Shown here piece by piece: positions 1-11,267 of a stretch of DNA of 64,000 bases (position 1 is the first letter of the stretch; every line of letters begins with the position of its first letter). The stretch is from Blastomyces gilchristii SLH14081 (taxonomy: Eukaryota; Ascomycota; Eurotiomycetes; Onygenales; Ajellomycetaceae). Location: NCBI RefSeq assembly GCF_000003855.2, contig NW_003101653.1, forward strand, positions 451,000-514,999. Reading direction: 5' to 3'. The position numbers were made by a program, and so were the translations under genes. The notes under the pieces are model-generated. The model worked only from the letters and a program-made list of their open reading frames with translations, was not told the origin of the DNA and made no database searches.

Positions 1-2391
1 AGAAAAAGATAGAGTCAATATACTATGTAATAAGTGACTTAGACTTAAAGATAAATGAAGAAGTTATTACTCTCACTGCAAGATTAGCAGTAGTATCTGT
101 TATTAAAGACAGATATACATGATGTCTCTTTACAGATTATAAGAATATCTTTTCAGAAAGAGAAGTAGTGAAGTTTTCTAATATTAAGATATAATATAAG
201 ATTTATCTTGAAGATAGTGTAATAATACTGTACAGATCTCTTTATAACTTATCTATAAAGAAATTGAATATTCTGTGTAAATATCTTAAGAAAGTGTAAT
301 CAAAGAACTGAATACACTTATCAAAGAGTCTGACAGAGATATCTATACTCTTTATACTTAAGAAGAATAATAGACTATATCTATGTATAGACTACAGAGA
401 TCTTAATAAGATAACAGTTAAGAATTACTATTCATTACTATTAAATGAATAAGATGATTTAATTGATTATCTGAAGCAAAGATGTTTTCAAAGATTGATA
501 TATAAGATATCTATTATAGAATCAGAGTTAATAAAGATAATATTTAAAAAACAGCTTTATGTATCAAGTATAGTAATTTTGAATATCTTGTTTTATCTTT
601 TAATCTTTGTAATGCTTCAGCTATCTGTCAGATCTATATAGACTGGCCGCCGGGACCATGAATTTCATGTTTAGTTTCATTTGATCTGGTCCTATACATT
701 TCTTGGCGTGAATCCCGCTGGGACTGGCTATCAAAAAAACATGTAAAGTGACTATATATCAGATCTTAAAATGGAACCATAACTTGAAAAAAATAAGAAA
801 GTGGTTTCATTTGATTTCATTTAGTCTCATTCTTGGCATAAAGTTACTATTTTTAGACATTTTAAGGTTTTTTTTAGACTATTTTTAATTTTTTAAAAAG
901 TAACACTTTTTGATAACACTCAAATGAGATTTAAAGTCATTTAAAGCAATAAAAATAATTTAAATTGAGAAGTGAAAATCATGGTCTCATTTGAAAAATG
1001 TGACAAGAGTAGACAGTAAGTCTCACTGGGACAGTATGAGACTACTATCTAATGTTAAAACCGTGTAATGGGATCAGTCGAATTGATAATAAGACTATCA
1101 AAAAATCTGGTCCTGGTCTCAGACACGGTCACACGGTCAGTCTAGATCTATATAAATAAGACACTGCAGAGCCTTGTTAATGTCTTCTGTATAGTATACT
1201 TAAACAATATTCTAATCTTCTCAAAAATGAAGAAAGAACATGATATTCATGTTTGAGAAGTATTGAGTTACTTGAGACAGTACTAACTTTATACAAATAC
1301 TGAAAAATGCTTATTCTACATACAGAAGATTGATTTCTTAGATTATATTATTGAGATGAATGACATTTCAATGAACAGAAGTCAGATCTCTGTCATTCAG
1401 AACTGACTGATACTGCAGATATATCATGAGATGCAGATATTTCTAGAATTTATAAATTTCTACAGATAATTCATCTATATATATTCACAGATTACTGCCT
1501 CTCTTACAGATATATTAAAGAAAAGTGTGAAAGACAGAAAAATAAGACTGTTTACTCTCACTTAAGACATCATACAGATGTTTACAGAATTAAAACAAGC
1601 TTTTACAGATATTACAATACTGAATCACTTTAACTCTGACTTACTCAGTCAGTGTAAGACTGATATATCTGAGAATAAAATCTATGAAATCTTTTCACAG
1701 TTAACACTGAAGATCTTTCAATATTGAAAAAAGTAGAGAATAATAAACTCTGAGAATACAGACAATGAAATGTCTGTAAGAGAAGACTTTTTCACAGAGT
1801 CTATAAGATACTGTAAATAGAGATTAGTGATCTTCTTCTTCAAGAAGTTATTACTCACATAGAGAAGATATAATACTCATGATTAAGAGATATTAGTAAT
1901 TGTCAAATTCTTTAAGATCTGATGACATTATCTTCAGAATAGTAAGTACTCAGTGTAAGTTCTCACTGATTATACAAATCTGCATTACTTTTTGACAATA
2001 AAGAGCTTGATAGAATGTTAAGTCAGATGAACTGAGCTGCTTTTAAAGTATGATTTCTATATCTAATACTGTTCAGATCAGCTTAATCTCATCAACACAC
2101 TGTTTAAACAGCTCAATTATAATATTGTTAATACAGAGAAGAATTCTATAAAAGAATCTCTACTATCACTGTAGAAGAAGCTGGCTGCAGAGAGTTAAGA
2201 TTCTCTGAAGCTTAGAAATAACACTGATAAGACAGCTGTATAATTCAGTATAGAAGATGAAAGAAAACTCAGATTCTTATAGAGAACTGATACTGAAGAT
2301 TATAAGCTTCTCATATTATATCTTACTATCATTGAATTGATAAAGAATGAAATGATCTACAATCTTTCAATCTAACTACTTTTAAAATTCA
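1..2391 (+). pseudogene. Ty3/gypsy element G, RT-RNase H part of pol (RIP-degraded)
   Basis: Degenerate pol of a chromovirus that enters from the left edge. Translation with stops ignored gives RT palm sequence up to about 638 and again from 1145. The two halves read continuously (CQIYI / NKTLQ) once the MITE at 639-1144 is removed. The RT active site lies near 1197 and reads YLNNILIFS, so both catalytic Asp codons have become Asn by G-to-A change. Thumb and RNase H regions follow to about 2340. Stops are mostly TGA and TAA/TAG at expected Trp, Arg and Gln codons. The frame resumes at 6381 after the LINE. Gag and the 5' LTR lie outside the window. Non-functional. Confidence 0.85.
639..1144. 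mobile_element. hAT-like MITE, copy 1 (506 bp)
   Basis: Non-coding element starting TAGACTGGCCG and ending CGGTCAGTCTA: 11-bp terminal inverted repeats with one mismatch, a transition. It is flanked by a perfect 8-bp duplication GATCTATA at 631-638 and 1145-1152, the length typical of hAT elements. It interrupts the RT frame of gypsy element G. The same 506-bp sequence recurs at 22876 and 47262. No open frame of note, so it must have been moved by a transposase encoded elsewhere. CpG survives mainly at the ends. The hAT assignment rests on duplication length and TIR form, not on a transposase. Confidence 0.88.
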
Positions 2392-5300
2392 GAATGAGTT
2401 TGATACTATTCAACTTATAAATATCTATAATGAAAAGTCATTGAAAGAAAACAACAATACCTGGACAATTGATAGAGGATTTTTGAATATAACTCTCTTA
2501 AAAAACTCTATAATTGCAGAAGACTTCAATGCACATCATTTCTGATAAAACTCAGAGTATACAAGAGCAGTAAGAGCAGATAAACTGATTGAATGAACTT
2601 TTAAGTATTCAATAGATTTAGTTAACAAGTCTGATCAATAAACATTCTTTAGAAAAGACATGAAACAGAAATCTATTATAGATCTAACTTTCATGTCACA
2701 AAATCTAATTGAAAAAAGACTTATAAACTGGTTTATTGATTCAAATGAAACCTCAGAATCAGGTCATGAGATCATTCAATTTGATATTGAACTGAGTGAA
2801 AAACAAAGAAGTGAAAATCCTCTTCTCTCTAATCAGTATAACTTTGAAAAAGCTGATTAAAAAGCAGTTGAAGAAAGAGTAAAACAGCTGAAATCTGAAA
2901 GACAGAGTGAGCTTTATTGGAATCAAAGTCAAGATATCTCAAATGAAATGCTTGAGAATAGAGCAAAGCTGATTACATCTATTCTTCTAACAAGTATTGA
3001 AGAAAATATTTCAAAGAAAAAGTCTTCTGAGTATTTCAAACCTTGGTGGAATGAGAATATCACTTCTAAAAGAAAGCAATTAGCCACTGCTAAGAGAGAG
3101 TGAAAGAATAACTTAATATCTAATGAAGAGTTCAAAGCTATTCAAAATGAATATTTTTCAGATATTAAAAAAGCCAAAACAGATTGCTGAAACAAATTTC
3201 TTGAAGAAGCACAAGGAAAAGAAGTCTTTAAAGCCTTCAACTATACTAAAACAAGAAGTGTAGCAAAGCTTTCAACCTTAGAATATGAATTTCAGAATGA
3301 ATTGTATACAGCAAACTCTTTTGAGGAAAAATGTCACACTTTTATGAGAATTCTCTTTCAAAACTCATCACATTTAGAAGAGGAGAATATATCATTTCAT
3401 GAATATATTAATGAAAATAACTGAGAATGGCCTGAGCTTACATGTGATGAACTAGAGTCAGCAATATTCTCAAGTTCAATTAAAACTGCTGCAGAGCCTG
3501 ATTCAATTAATCATTTAATTATTCAAAACACATATTCCTACTTGAAGAATGAATATTTTAAGCTCTTTTTCAATCTCTTAAGAAATGGTTATCATTCTGA
3601 ATGCTGGAGAGAAGCTACTGAAGTAATCCTTGTAAAATCTAATAGAAAAGCTTCAGTTTCTAAGTCATATAGAGTAATATCTCTGTTGAACTATTTGAGA
3701 AAAGTTCTAGAAAAGATAATAGCTACTAGATTATCTTTTATAAGCTCTATTAGTGATTCTCTTCTATTTAATGAACAAATGAGAGATAGAAAACAATGTT
3801 CTGCAATTGACACTGTTCTCTCAGTTATTCATAATGTTCAAGTAGCAAAGCATGAAGATCTGGTCTCAACTGCAGTTTTTATTAACATAAAAGATGCATT
3901 TGATCATGTTTCAAAGTCTAAGATGATTCAAACTTTGAAGATGTTAAAACTGTTACTTTCTCTAATAAAATGAGTTGATTGTTTCATGTCTAAAAGAATT
4001 ATACAACTATTCTTTGATGGAAGAAAACAAGATAAAACTGAGATAAAAATAGAAGTATCATAAGGATCTTCAATCTCATCTGTTTTATTTGCAATATACA
4101 CTGCATATTTATTCAAGAATAGAGAGATGAAAATAGTGAGATCTTCAAGTTATGTAGATGATATTAGTCTACTCTACAGTTCAAAGACAATCAAAGAGAA
4201 TTTAGAAGTGATTGAGAAAGCAGCAAAGGAAATCTTTGTTAAAGCAGATATCAATCTAATTCAATTTGATATGAATAAAACTGAGTTAATTCACTTTTTT
4301 TCCAGATTTAATGAGAAAGAACTAAGTCTAACTCTTCTGAATAAAGAGATTAAACTCAGTTTGAATGTCAAATGACTAGAAGTATGGTTAAACTCCAAGT
4401 TGAATTTTAAATATCATATTCAACAAAGAATCATCAAGGCAGAGAGACTACTGAATAGTATAATCAGACTATCAAATACTGAGAGAGGTCTATCTTTTCA
4501 GGCTATGAGACAGTTATACATAGCCTGTATTATCTCAGTAGCTGATTATGAAGTTCAAGTTTGATGAAACAATCAAGATAACTTCACTGAACTGTTTCAA
4601 AGTCTATAAAACAGAGCTTTGAGAAGAATTCTGAGAGCACTCAAATCATCTTCTATTAAAGTAATGAAAATTGAAGCCTCAATTCCATCTTCTGCTATTC
4701 AATTTAAAAAGACCTGTATGAACTATGCTCTGAGAGTCATAAAGATGAGCTCAAATTATATAATCAGAGAAAGAGTCTCTTCTTCATTTTCATCAGTTAA
4801 CTCAGAAAATGAACTGGATTGGAATAGATTTCTTGATTGAAATGAGAATAATGCTTTAAAGAAAATGCTCTCTCAACTGTATAGACTATGTTCACTTATT
4901 AAGAATCAATTTTCTTCATTAAATGTTGAGAAAATTGATCATGAGAAGATATCTCTCTGAAGAGAAAAGCTGAAATCTCTCATAGACTTACAAATAAGTG
5001 AACTATCTAAAGAGAGAGAATATGAACAGCATTTGAAGAAGATCTCTACAATCAATATAAAAGACTCTATTCTGATTTACTCAGATGGCTCAAAAAATGA
5101 GAATTTGAATAGATTAGATGCAGGCATTGCTTATACTGAAGATAATATCAATTTTATCTCAGATTTCTGGAATTTAGACTGTGAATCTGAAGTCTTTGAT
5201 GCTGAACTATTTGCAATAGTGAAAGCTTTCAAACTCATTGAAATAAAATCTCATAAAAGAGGAAATAGTTTGAAAGAGATATGAATATTCTCTGATAGTC

Positions 5301-6380
5301 AAGCTGCTTTAAAAAGACTTAGAAATAGTCAGATTTATAATGATCAAATGAATCTTGACCTGATTTTAAACTCTGTTTTGAAAATTCAAAAGAGAAGAAC
5401 ATCTAAACTGATAATTCATCTGCATTGAGTTCCTGCTCATATGAATATTCATGGCAATGAATTGACTGATTCAGCTGTAAAGAAGAGTTCAGAATTAAGC
5501 AGATCTATTCAAAAAACAGTGTCCTGATCTTTCATAAAGAGAAAGATAAAAGAATCTTGTTTAAATAAGTGAAATGAAAGCTGGCAGAAACAAAAGAAGA
5601 GCATACATTATTCAAGATTTAAGACAAAATCAAAGTGAAAATCTTGTTCAATTAAATGCAAAAAGAAAATATTCTCATTCATAATTCAGCTAAAACTAGA
5701 ACATGATTATTTCAAATCCTATATACAAAGATTTGATGATAGATTTAATTCAACAGAGTGCTCATTCTGCAATACAAATAAGAATCCTGAGTATATTGTA
5801 ATACATTGTGCATTATACAATAGTCTCAGAGTCAGATTAAAGAAGAAGTATGATTTAAATCAATTAAATATGAGGTTCTTATTCTCAACTGAGACAGGAC
5901 TTAAATACTTAATAGACTTTCTATCAGAAACTCAAGCAGCTATAAGAAAATGGCTCAACTCAGAAGTATCTGAATATGAAGAGGTGGAAATTGATTAGAT
6001 ATAGTCTGTTAAAACAGCTATACACTATCTTTTAATAATTTTATTTTGTCATAGTCTCTCTTTACTGTACTTGTTTCTTTCTGTTCTTTTCTATCTATCT
6101 ATTTAATGTGTCTATCTTTAAGACTATGTTCTCTTTTCCTTTGTCATGATATTTTCAAATGATTTCAAAGTATTAATAGGTGTTGAAATACTGCAATTTG
6201 TAAACAGTTTTTGTATTCTGGGCTGGAATTTTCTGATTGTGCATATCTGAAATTGATAAGTGTATAATAGTTGACTCTATAGATATAGGAAAAACCCTGA
6301 GAACTAAAGGTTCTCAGATAGATGTCATAGTCTCTGACTGCATACATCTATAATTGAAGAATAATAATAATAATAATAAT
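2392..6380 (+). mobile_element. Tad1-type LINE, copy 1 (5'-truncated, EN-RT-RNase H)
   Basis: Non-LTR retrotransposon inserted into element G with a 14-bp duplication ACTTTTAAAATTCA (2378-2391 and 6381-6394). Domains in order: the end of an apurinic-type endonuclease (AEDFNAHH near 2520, IDLTF near 2680, SGHEII near 2757); reverse transcriptase from about 3430 with YVDD at 4151-4162; RNase H with YSDGSK at about 5075, DAEL at about 5200, FSDSQA at about 5290 and GNELTDS at about 5455, so all four catalytic acidic residues are kept; and a C-terminal zinc knuckle (CSFC...IHC) near 5770. Stops break the frame at Trp, Arg and Gln positions. The TAG at 5996-5998 is CAG in copy 2, so the original stop was probably the TAG at 6002. 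ORF1 and the start of EN are missing. A 3' UTR of about 360 bp ends in (AAT)7. Confidence 0.88.
6360..6380 (+). repeat. (AAT)7 LINE tail
   Basis: Simple repeat at the 3' end of LINE copy 1, directly followed by the target duplication. It acts as the LINE tail in place of poly(A). The second LINE copy ends in (AAT)6 at 35738-35755. Confidence 0.9.
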
Positions 6381-7975
6381 ACTTTTAAAATTCATTGATA
6401 AATTACAGAAAAGAAATATCTCTACTACAGCTTGAATTCAGAAGTTGAAGAAGAAAGAATCTGATTTGAACTTAAAAGAGACAGATTTGAGCAGAGCAGT
6501 GCTGCTAAGAAATTAAGTCACTGATAACTAGAAGAATGTGAACTTCTACTGCTGAATAATTCAGTCTTCATCTCTTATAGCAGAGCAGTGTATCAGAAGT
6601 TATCAAGAATTCATTATAATAATTCTTATACAGAGCACTTCAGATTAGAGAAGACTGAGAAGCTTCTAAAATATAAATATATTTAAGACAAGCTTCAGAC
6701 AGATGTCAAAGAGTATATTAAGACTTACAATATCTATCAAAGAATAAAGATCTCACAGTATAAGTAATACAGTAAGTTAATATCACTGTCTATTTCAAAG
6801 AGTCTATAATAGAATCTATTGATGAATTTCATAGTTGATCTGCTGCAGTTGATAAGAGTTAAAGAATATGACTTAATTTTGATTATTATTGACTGCTTTA
6901 TAAAGATGATTAAATATATCTCTACTTATAAAAAGAGTAAAGTTTCTGAATTAACTGATCTGTTTTTAGATACTATTATTTATAATCACAGTGCTCTAAA
7001 ATTGTTGATAATAGATTAAGAATTTCTCTTTATCAGTAAATACTGATTAACTTTTTACTATTATCTTATAATAAGATGTCTTCTCAGTACTGTATTTTAT
7101 TCACAGACAGATAGTCAGACTGAATATTAGAATCAGACACTAAAACAGCATTTTTAAGTATTCTATTTATATTATTAGACTAATTAACTTAAACATCTTC
7201 TGACTACTGAATTTGTATATAACAATGTAAAGAATGTAATCTTAAAAGTATCTTCTTTCTATACTTATTATGAATATAATTCTTCATTACTCAGTGATGT
7301 TATGAATAATATTTTAAAGAAGAGAATAGACAGTCAGAATATTAAACAGATACAGAGAATAGAGTATTTCTCAGTATTAGAAGTAAAAGTGAGATTGAAA
7401 CTTTTAAATAAAATTCATGAGAAGATGATGAAAAGTATTCACTGTATTCAGAAGTAATAGATAAAATACTATAATTAAAAATATCTTTCAATGAAGTTCT
7501 TAATAGAGAATCAAGTACTACTTTTAACAAAGAATATCAAGATAATGAGACTGTGTAAGAAGCTCAGTGAGTGATAACTAGAATCTTTCTCAGTAATAAG
7601 AGTGATAAATAAGCAGATATATAAGTTAAAATTACTCTTAGAATTGAAATCAATTCATTCTATTTTTTATATTTTCTATTTAAAGCTCTATAAGCAATGT
7701 TCTGAGACAGAGCTATTTCAGTCAGATGATATTGAGATTGAGAGTGATACTGAATATCTTATAGAGAAAATACTAAATAAGTGAATCTATTACAGTAAGC
7801 TTCAATATCTTGTTAAATAAGAAGATTATTTATTATCAGAGAATTCATAAGAACTGCTTAAGTATTTGAAAAATACTGAGAAAGAGATTATAAGCTATGA
7901 GATGACTAGTAGAGATTACTCTGTTATATATCAGAGATATTGAGTAAGAAATACTACTTAAGACTTCTTATTTTT
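6381..7975 (+). pseudogene. Ty3/gypsy element G, integrase and chromodomain (RIP-degraded)
   Basis: Continuation of the element that begins at 1. The integrase N-terminal region starts near 6540 (SRAVYQKLSRIHYNN, then EKLLKYKYI and a degraded zinc site NIYQRIK near 6730). The catalytic core follows (MNFIVDLLQLI at 6819, LIIIDCF near 6880, LIIDxEF near 7005, SQTDSQTEY near 7100). A C-terminal chromodomain lies at about 7737-7910 (EYLIEKILNK, LQYLVK, EDYLLSENS), which places G among chromoviruses. It is a different lineage from A-E. Many stops; no 3' LTR could be defined after it. Its frame joins that at 2377 across the LINE target duplication. Confidence 0.82.
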
Positions 7976-10322
7976 TCTTAAAGAGTTTTTTTAGAGATAA
8001 TTTTATAATAATGAGTTAATATCTTGTAAACTCTGTAGCACTCTTCTTCTATTTTCTCTCAAAGAATTTTTAGAAGTTTAATAAGACTAGACAAGTGTAA
8101 AATTCCTGAAGCAGTTAGAGAAAAGAAATATTTGAAATTAATAAAAAGAATAATATTATCAATCTACAGACTGCTGCTATTCTAATAAGACTGCAGCCTG
8201 CTGAAAAAGTAAGAAGAGAGATTAGACTCTACTTATTAATAATTACATCTTCATTAAACTTATTCTTCACTGTTGAAGTCTTCAGTATCAGCATTTTTAT
8301 CTGCTGAGAAGTTAGTACTGTAGTGCTATAGAGAAGCATACTACAGAAGAGTATAAGAAATGCTGAAATTATTAACTTATTAACTTATAAAGTATCTTAA
8401 TCATCTATTTCAACTGAAGTGAGATTCTCTTCAATCAGTGATTAATCTTTACAGTGCTTTTAACAGTAGTATCAGTTGATCTCTTCTTAAGATCAGTCAT
8501 TCTGAGGTGTTTTTTCATCTTAAAGATTCACACTTTCATCTTCTTTTATAGATGAGTAAGAGAGATCTTCTCAGTCTTGATAGAATCTATTAACATATGA
8601 AGCTCTGAGACTCTTACTCTGTACTGCTTAAGTATCTGAGCTTCTTATCAGAGCTGATATAATGTCTTTCTGCAGAGTAATACTTACAGAGAGATAGAAG
8701 TCATTGTTACAGATATAATGAAAATAACAGAAGTAAGAGAAGAGACAGATATATAAAATCCTCTCTTTCTTCAGCTGCTTAGCACAGTGTAGATAAGTGA
8801 CAGTGTCAGTCAGAGACTATATTAGAGCCTTCTCACAGAGAGAAGACAAAGAAACTGTAAGACTCTGCAGACTCAATTTAGCAGTATTCTGAGCAGGGCT
8901 CAGATGTGCTATGAAAGAGAAACTATGAATTAGACTTCTTGAAGTCACTGTCTCTGAAATCAAGCTCTCTTCAAGCTCCTCTTCAAATGATCACACAGGG
9001 TCATATGTTATCATATTGACTGAGAGAGAGAGCAGTGTTGTAACAGTAGTGAGAGAGGCAGAGAAAGAACTGAATATAGATGAATTAACTGGTAGAAGAA
9101 ATGACATCTCACTGCAAGATGCAGCTACTACTGTCACAGCTGTAAGAGATGTAGAAGAAGAAGATGTGACAATGAGAGCAGTGCTTCTGCAGCTCATTGA
9201 CACTGCTGTCTCTGTCTTCAACCTGGCTTTCTTAACAGTCACAGAGACTGCAGCTGCACCATGAAGACATTTAATTACTAGAAAATGTCAGAATAAGCTC
9301 TTTATTATCTTTTAAGAATAATACTCTCATACACTCACTGTTACAATTGAGATAGAGGAGAAGAAAAATATGTCACAGAGAGAAGAGATCTTTTTGAAAA
9401 ATTCTGTCACTACTGTTAACTTTGTCTCTAAAATACATTACTTTTGCAGAGAATTTTATATATAGAACAGAATATAATAAGAGATCTGTAAGTTATTTAT
9501 TAACTATATTTTTCATATTTTAAATTAATATATAAGAAACTCACTTATCACATATTTAATTTGAATAGAGATGAGAAAGAAAGATCTACACAGTCAGCAG
9601 AAAAACTCATCTATTTCTTTATATTATATATAATATTATATACTATCAATTAATTAGCAATTATTGTTATATAATAAAGATAACTTCTAATTCAGTAATT
9701 TTAAAAGTATCAGAACTATACTCTTAAAGAGAAGAGTATTATTATACTTTCAGCTATATCAAGATCTCATTGCAGTTTCACACAGCTTATTACTTTTATA
9801 TGAATAATTTCATCTTATCTGAATCAGTTTTCAATTACTTTATAATATCATTTGAATATATCATAGAAAGATCTGATTAATGAATATGAGAATCTCACTT
9901 TTATATAAGATCAGCAGATTACTCTTTCTTGACAGTGAGACACTGCTGAGGTATTACTCTGGCTATTCTTACTTATGAAATAAGAGAAGAGTATCTGCTC
10001 ATTGTCTATATAGAATAGCTAGATACTGACTCTCTATCAAAGAAGTCAGTAATTCATTTTTTCTTCTACTGAAATATATATGAGAGTTACTGCATTTCTT
10101 ATACAATCTTCTTAGTATACTAAGTATTATATCTGTGATATTCTTGCAATAACTCTGTAGTTCACAAGCTTGCTATTCAAGCAAGATAGTTAAGCTCACT
10201 TATACAGCTTCTCAAACAACTATCTCTATGTGACACTGCTGACTAGTCACTGCTTCGGCTCTGCTATGTTACAGTTCAGAAAAGTAATGATATTTAGTAA
10301 TACTCTCTGTTGAATTTTCAAC
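7976..10322. other. Degenerate AT-rich sequence, no assignable gene
   Basis: About 2.3 kb with RIP-like composition and no recognised domain. The start may include the unrecognised 3' LTR of element G. Open frames of 82-83 codons overlap on both strands at 8991-9264. The plus frame (9016-9264) encodes an acidic, Ala/Val/Thr-rich peptide with no motif I know. A short inverted repeat (CTTGC...GCAAG) sits near 10170. Probably old repeat DNA. Confidence 0.5.
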
Positions 10323-10582
10323 AAATAAGTACTATATTATGATATTATGTAAGTGAGAAATGATTTCATAGTCTCATTTAATGTCATTTTTAATAATGAG
10401 ATCAGAATAAAAATGTAATTAAGAATTCAAATATATTCTTTATCTGAGACTAGATTTTTATTTGAAAAGTGAATCTGAAATCTTTAATATTTGAAATAAT
10501 GTGATTTGAAATCAATGTGATGAATACAAACTATGATCAGAAGTAATGCTTTTAGGCAATGTAATAACTGTAAAGTTTGATT

Positions 10583-10614
10583 CTGGTTTCAGACACGGTC
10601 ACACGGTCAGTCTA
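10583..10614. mobile_element. Isolated 3' end of a hAT-like MITE
   Basis: These 32 bases match the last bases of the 506-bp MITE with one transition, ending CACACGGTCAGTCTA. The sequence before them (10323-10582) does not match the 506-bp family, although it has a similar AT-rich character. No TAGACTGG start or copy of the following 8 bases (GTTGTACT) was found upstream. It is either the 3' end of a related longer family that has lost its 5' end, or a truncated copy. 10615-10949 shows nothing further. Confidence 0.6.
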
Positions 10615-10954
10615 GTTGTACTGAAGTATTCAGCCTGAAAATAATTAAGATATAGAGAGAGAGCGTATCTGCTCAGATTAACTTCTGTTATAAATTCATA
10701 ACATTCAGATTGTCTTAATTACTCAGATTTTGTGAATATTCAGAAATTCATCTCTCATTGATAATAAGATTGCAGAAGTGCACTGCAGTATGAGAACTGT
10801 TAATAAAGAATCTAGATATATTTATATATCTGATCAGAGATTATATAGATAGAAGAAGAGTGATTGTAGGTCTACAGAACTGCAGAGAGCACTAACAGCA
10901 TCAGAAGCTTTATAGAAACTGTCAGCTAGAGTCTGTAAGAAATTACTTATGAAG

Positions 10955-11267
10955 TGTGGCGGGCTGCGCCTGATCAATCATATAGACTATTCCGTACACT
11001 CCATAGATTTCTACCGCCCCATTCCCGATCGCTGATCCTCGGCCGCCATGAACGTGTATGTTCTGATCACCGATCCTCGGCCGCTACAAACATGTCTATA
11101 TTCTTCCACTCTGAAGCTCCACCGCGTACACCATCATATACATGTATAAATATTCACTTCAATTGCTGATTCTTGTACTTTCTCTTTCTTTTCCTTCTTT
11201 AACATTTTTCTCTTTATTATATAAGACCTATATATTATACTAATCTATTCAGTGTAGGTCTCTTACA
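10955..11267 (+). repeat. 5' LTR of element A
   Basis: 313 bp, TGTGGCGGGCTGCGCC...CTCTTACA. It holds a TATA box (TATAAA at 11145-11150) conserved in all LTRs of the family, followed by a pyrimidine-rich stretch. A partial tandem duplication of a GATCCTCGGCCGC block lies near 11035-11095. It keeps about 14 CpG, unlike the interior. An open frame across it (10954-11169) is not a gene. Confidence 0.92.

Noticed and set aside
9016..9264. 82-codon plus frame near 9.1 kb
   Set aside because: An equally long minus frame overlaps it and there is no motif; treated as chance or decayed repeat.
10954..11169. 71-codon frame at the start of element A
   Set aside because: Lies wholly inside the LTR; a related frame in the E 3' LTR (63081-63311) shows it is an LTR feature.
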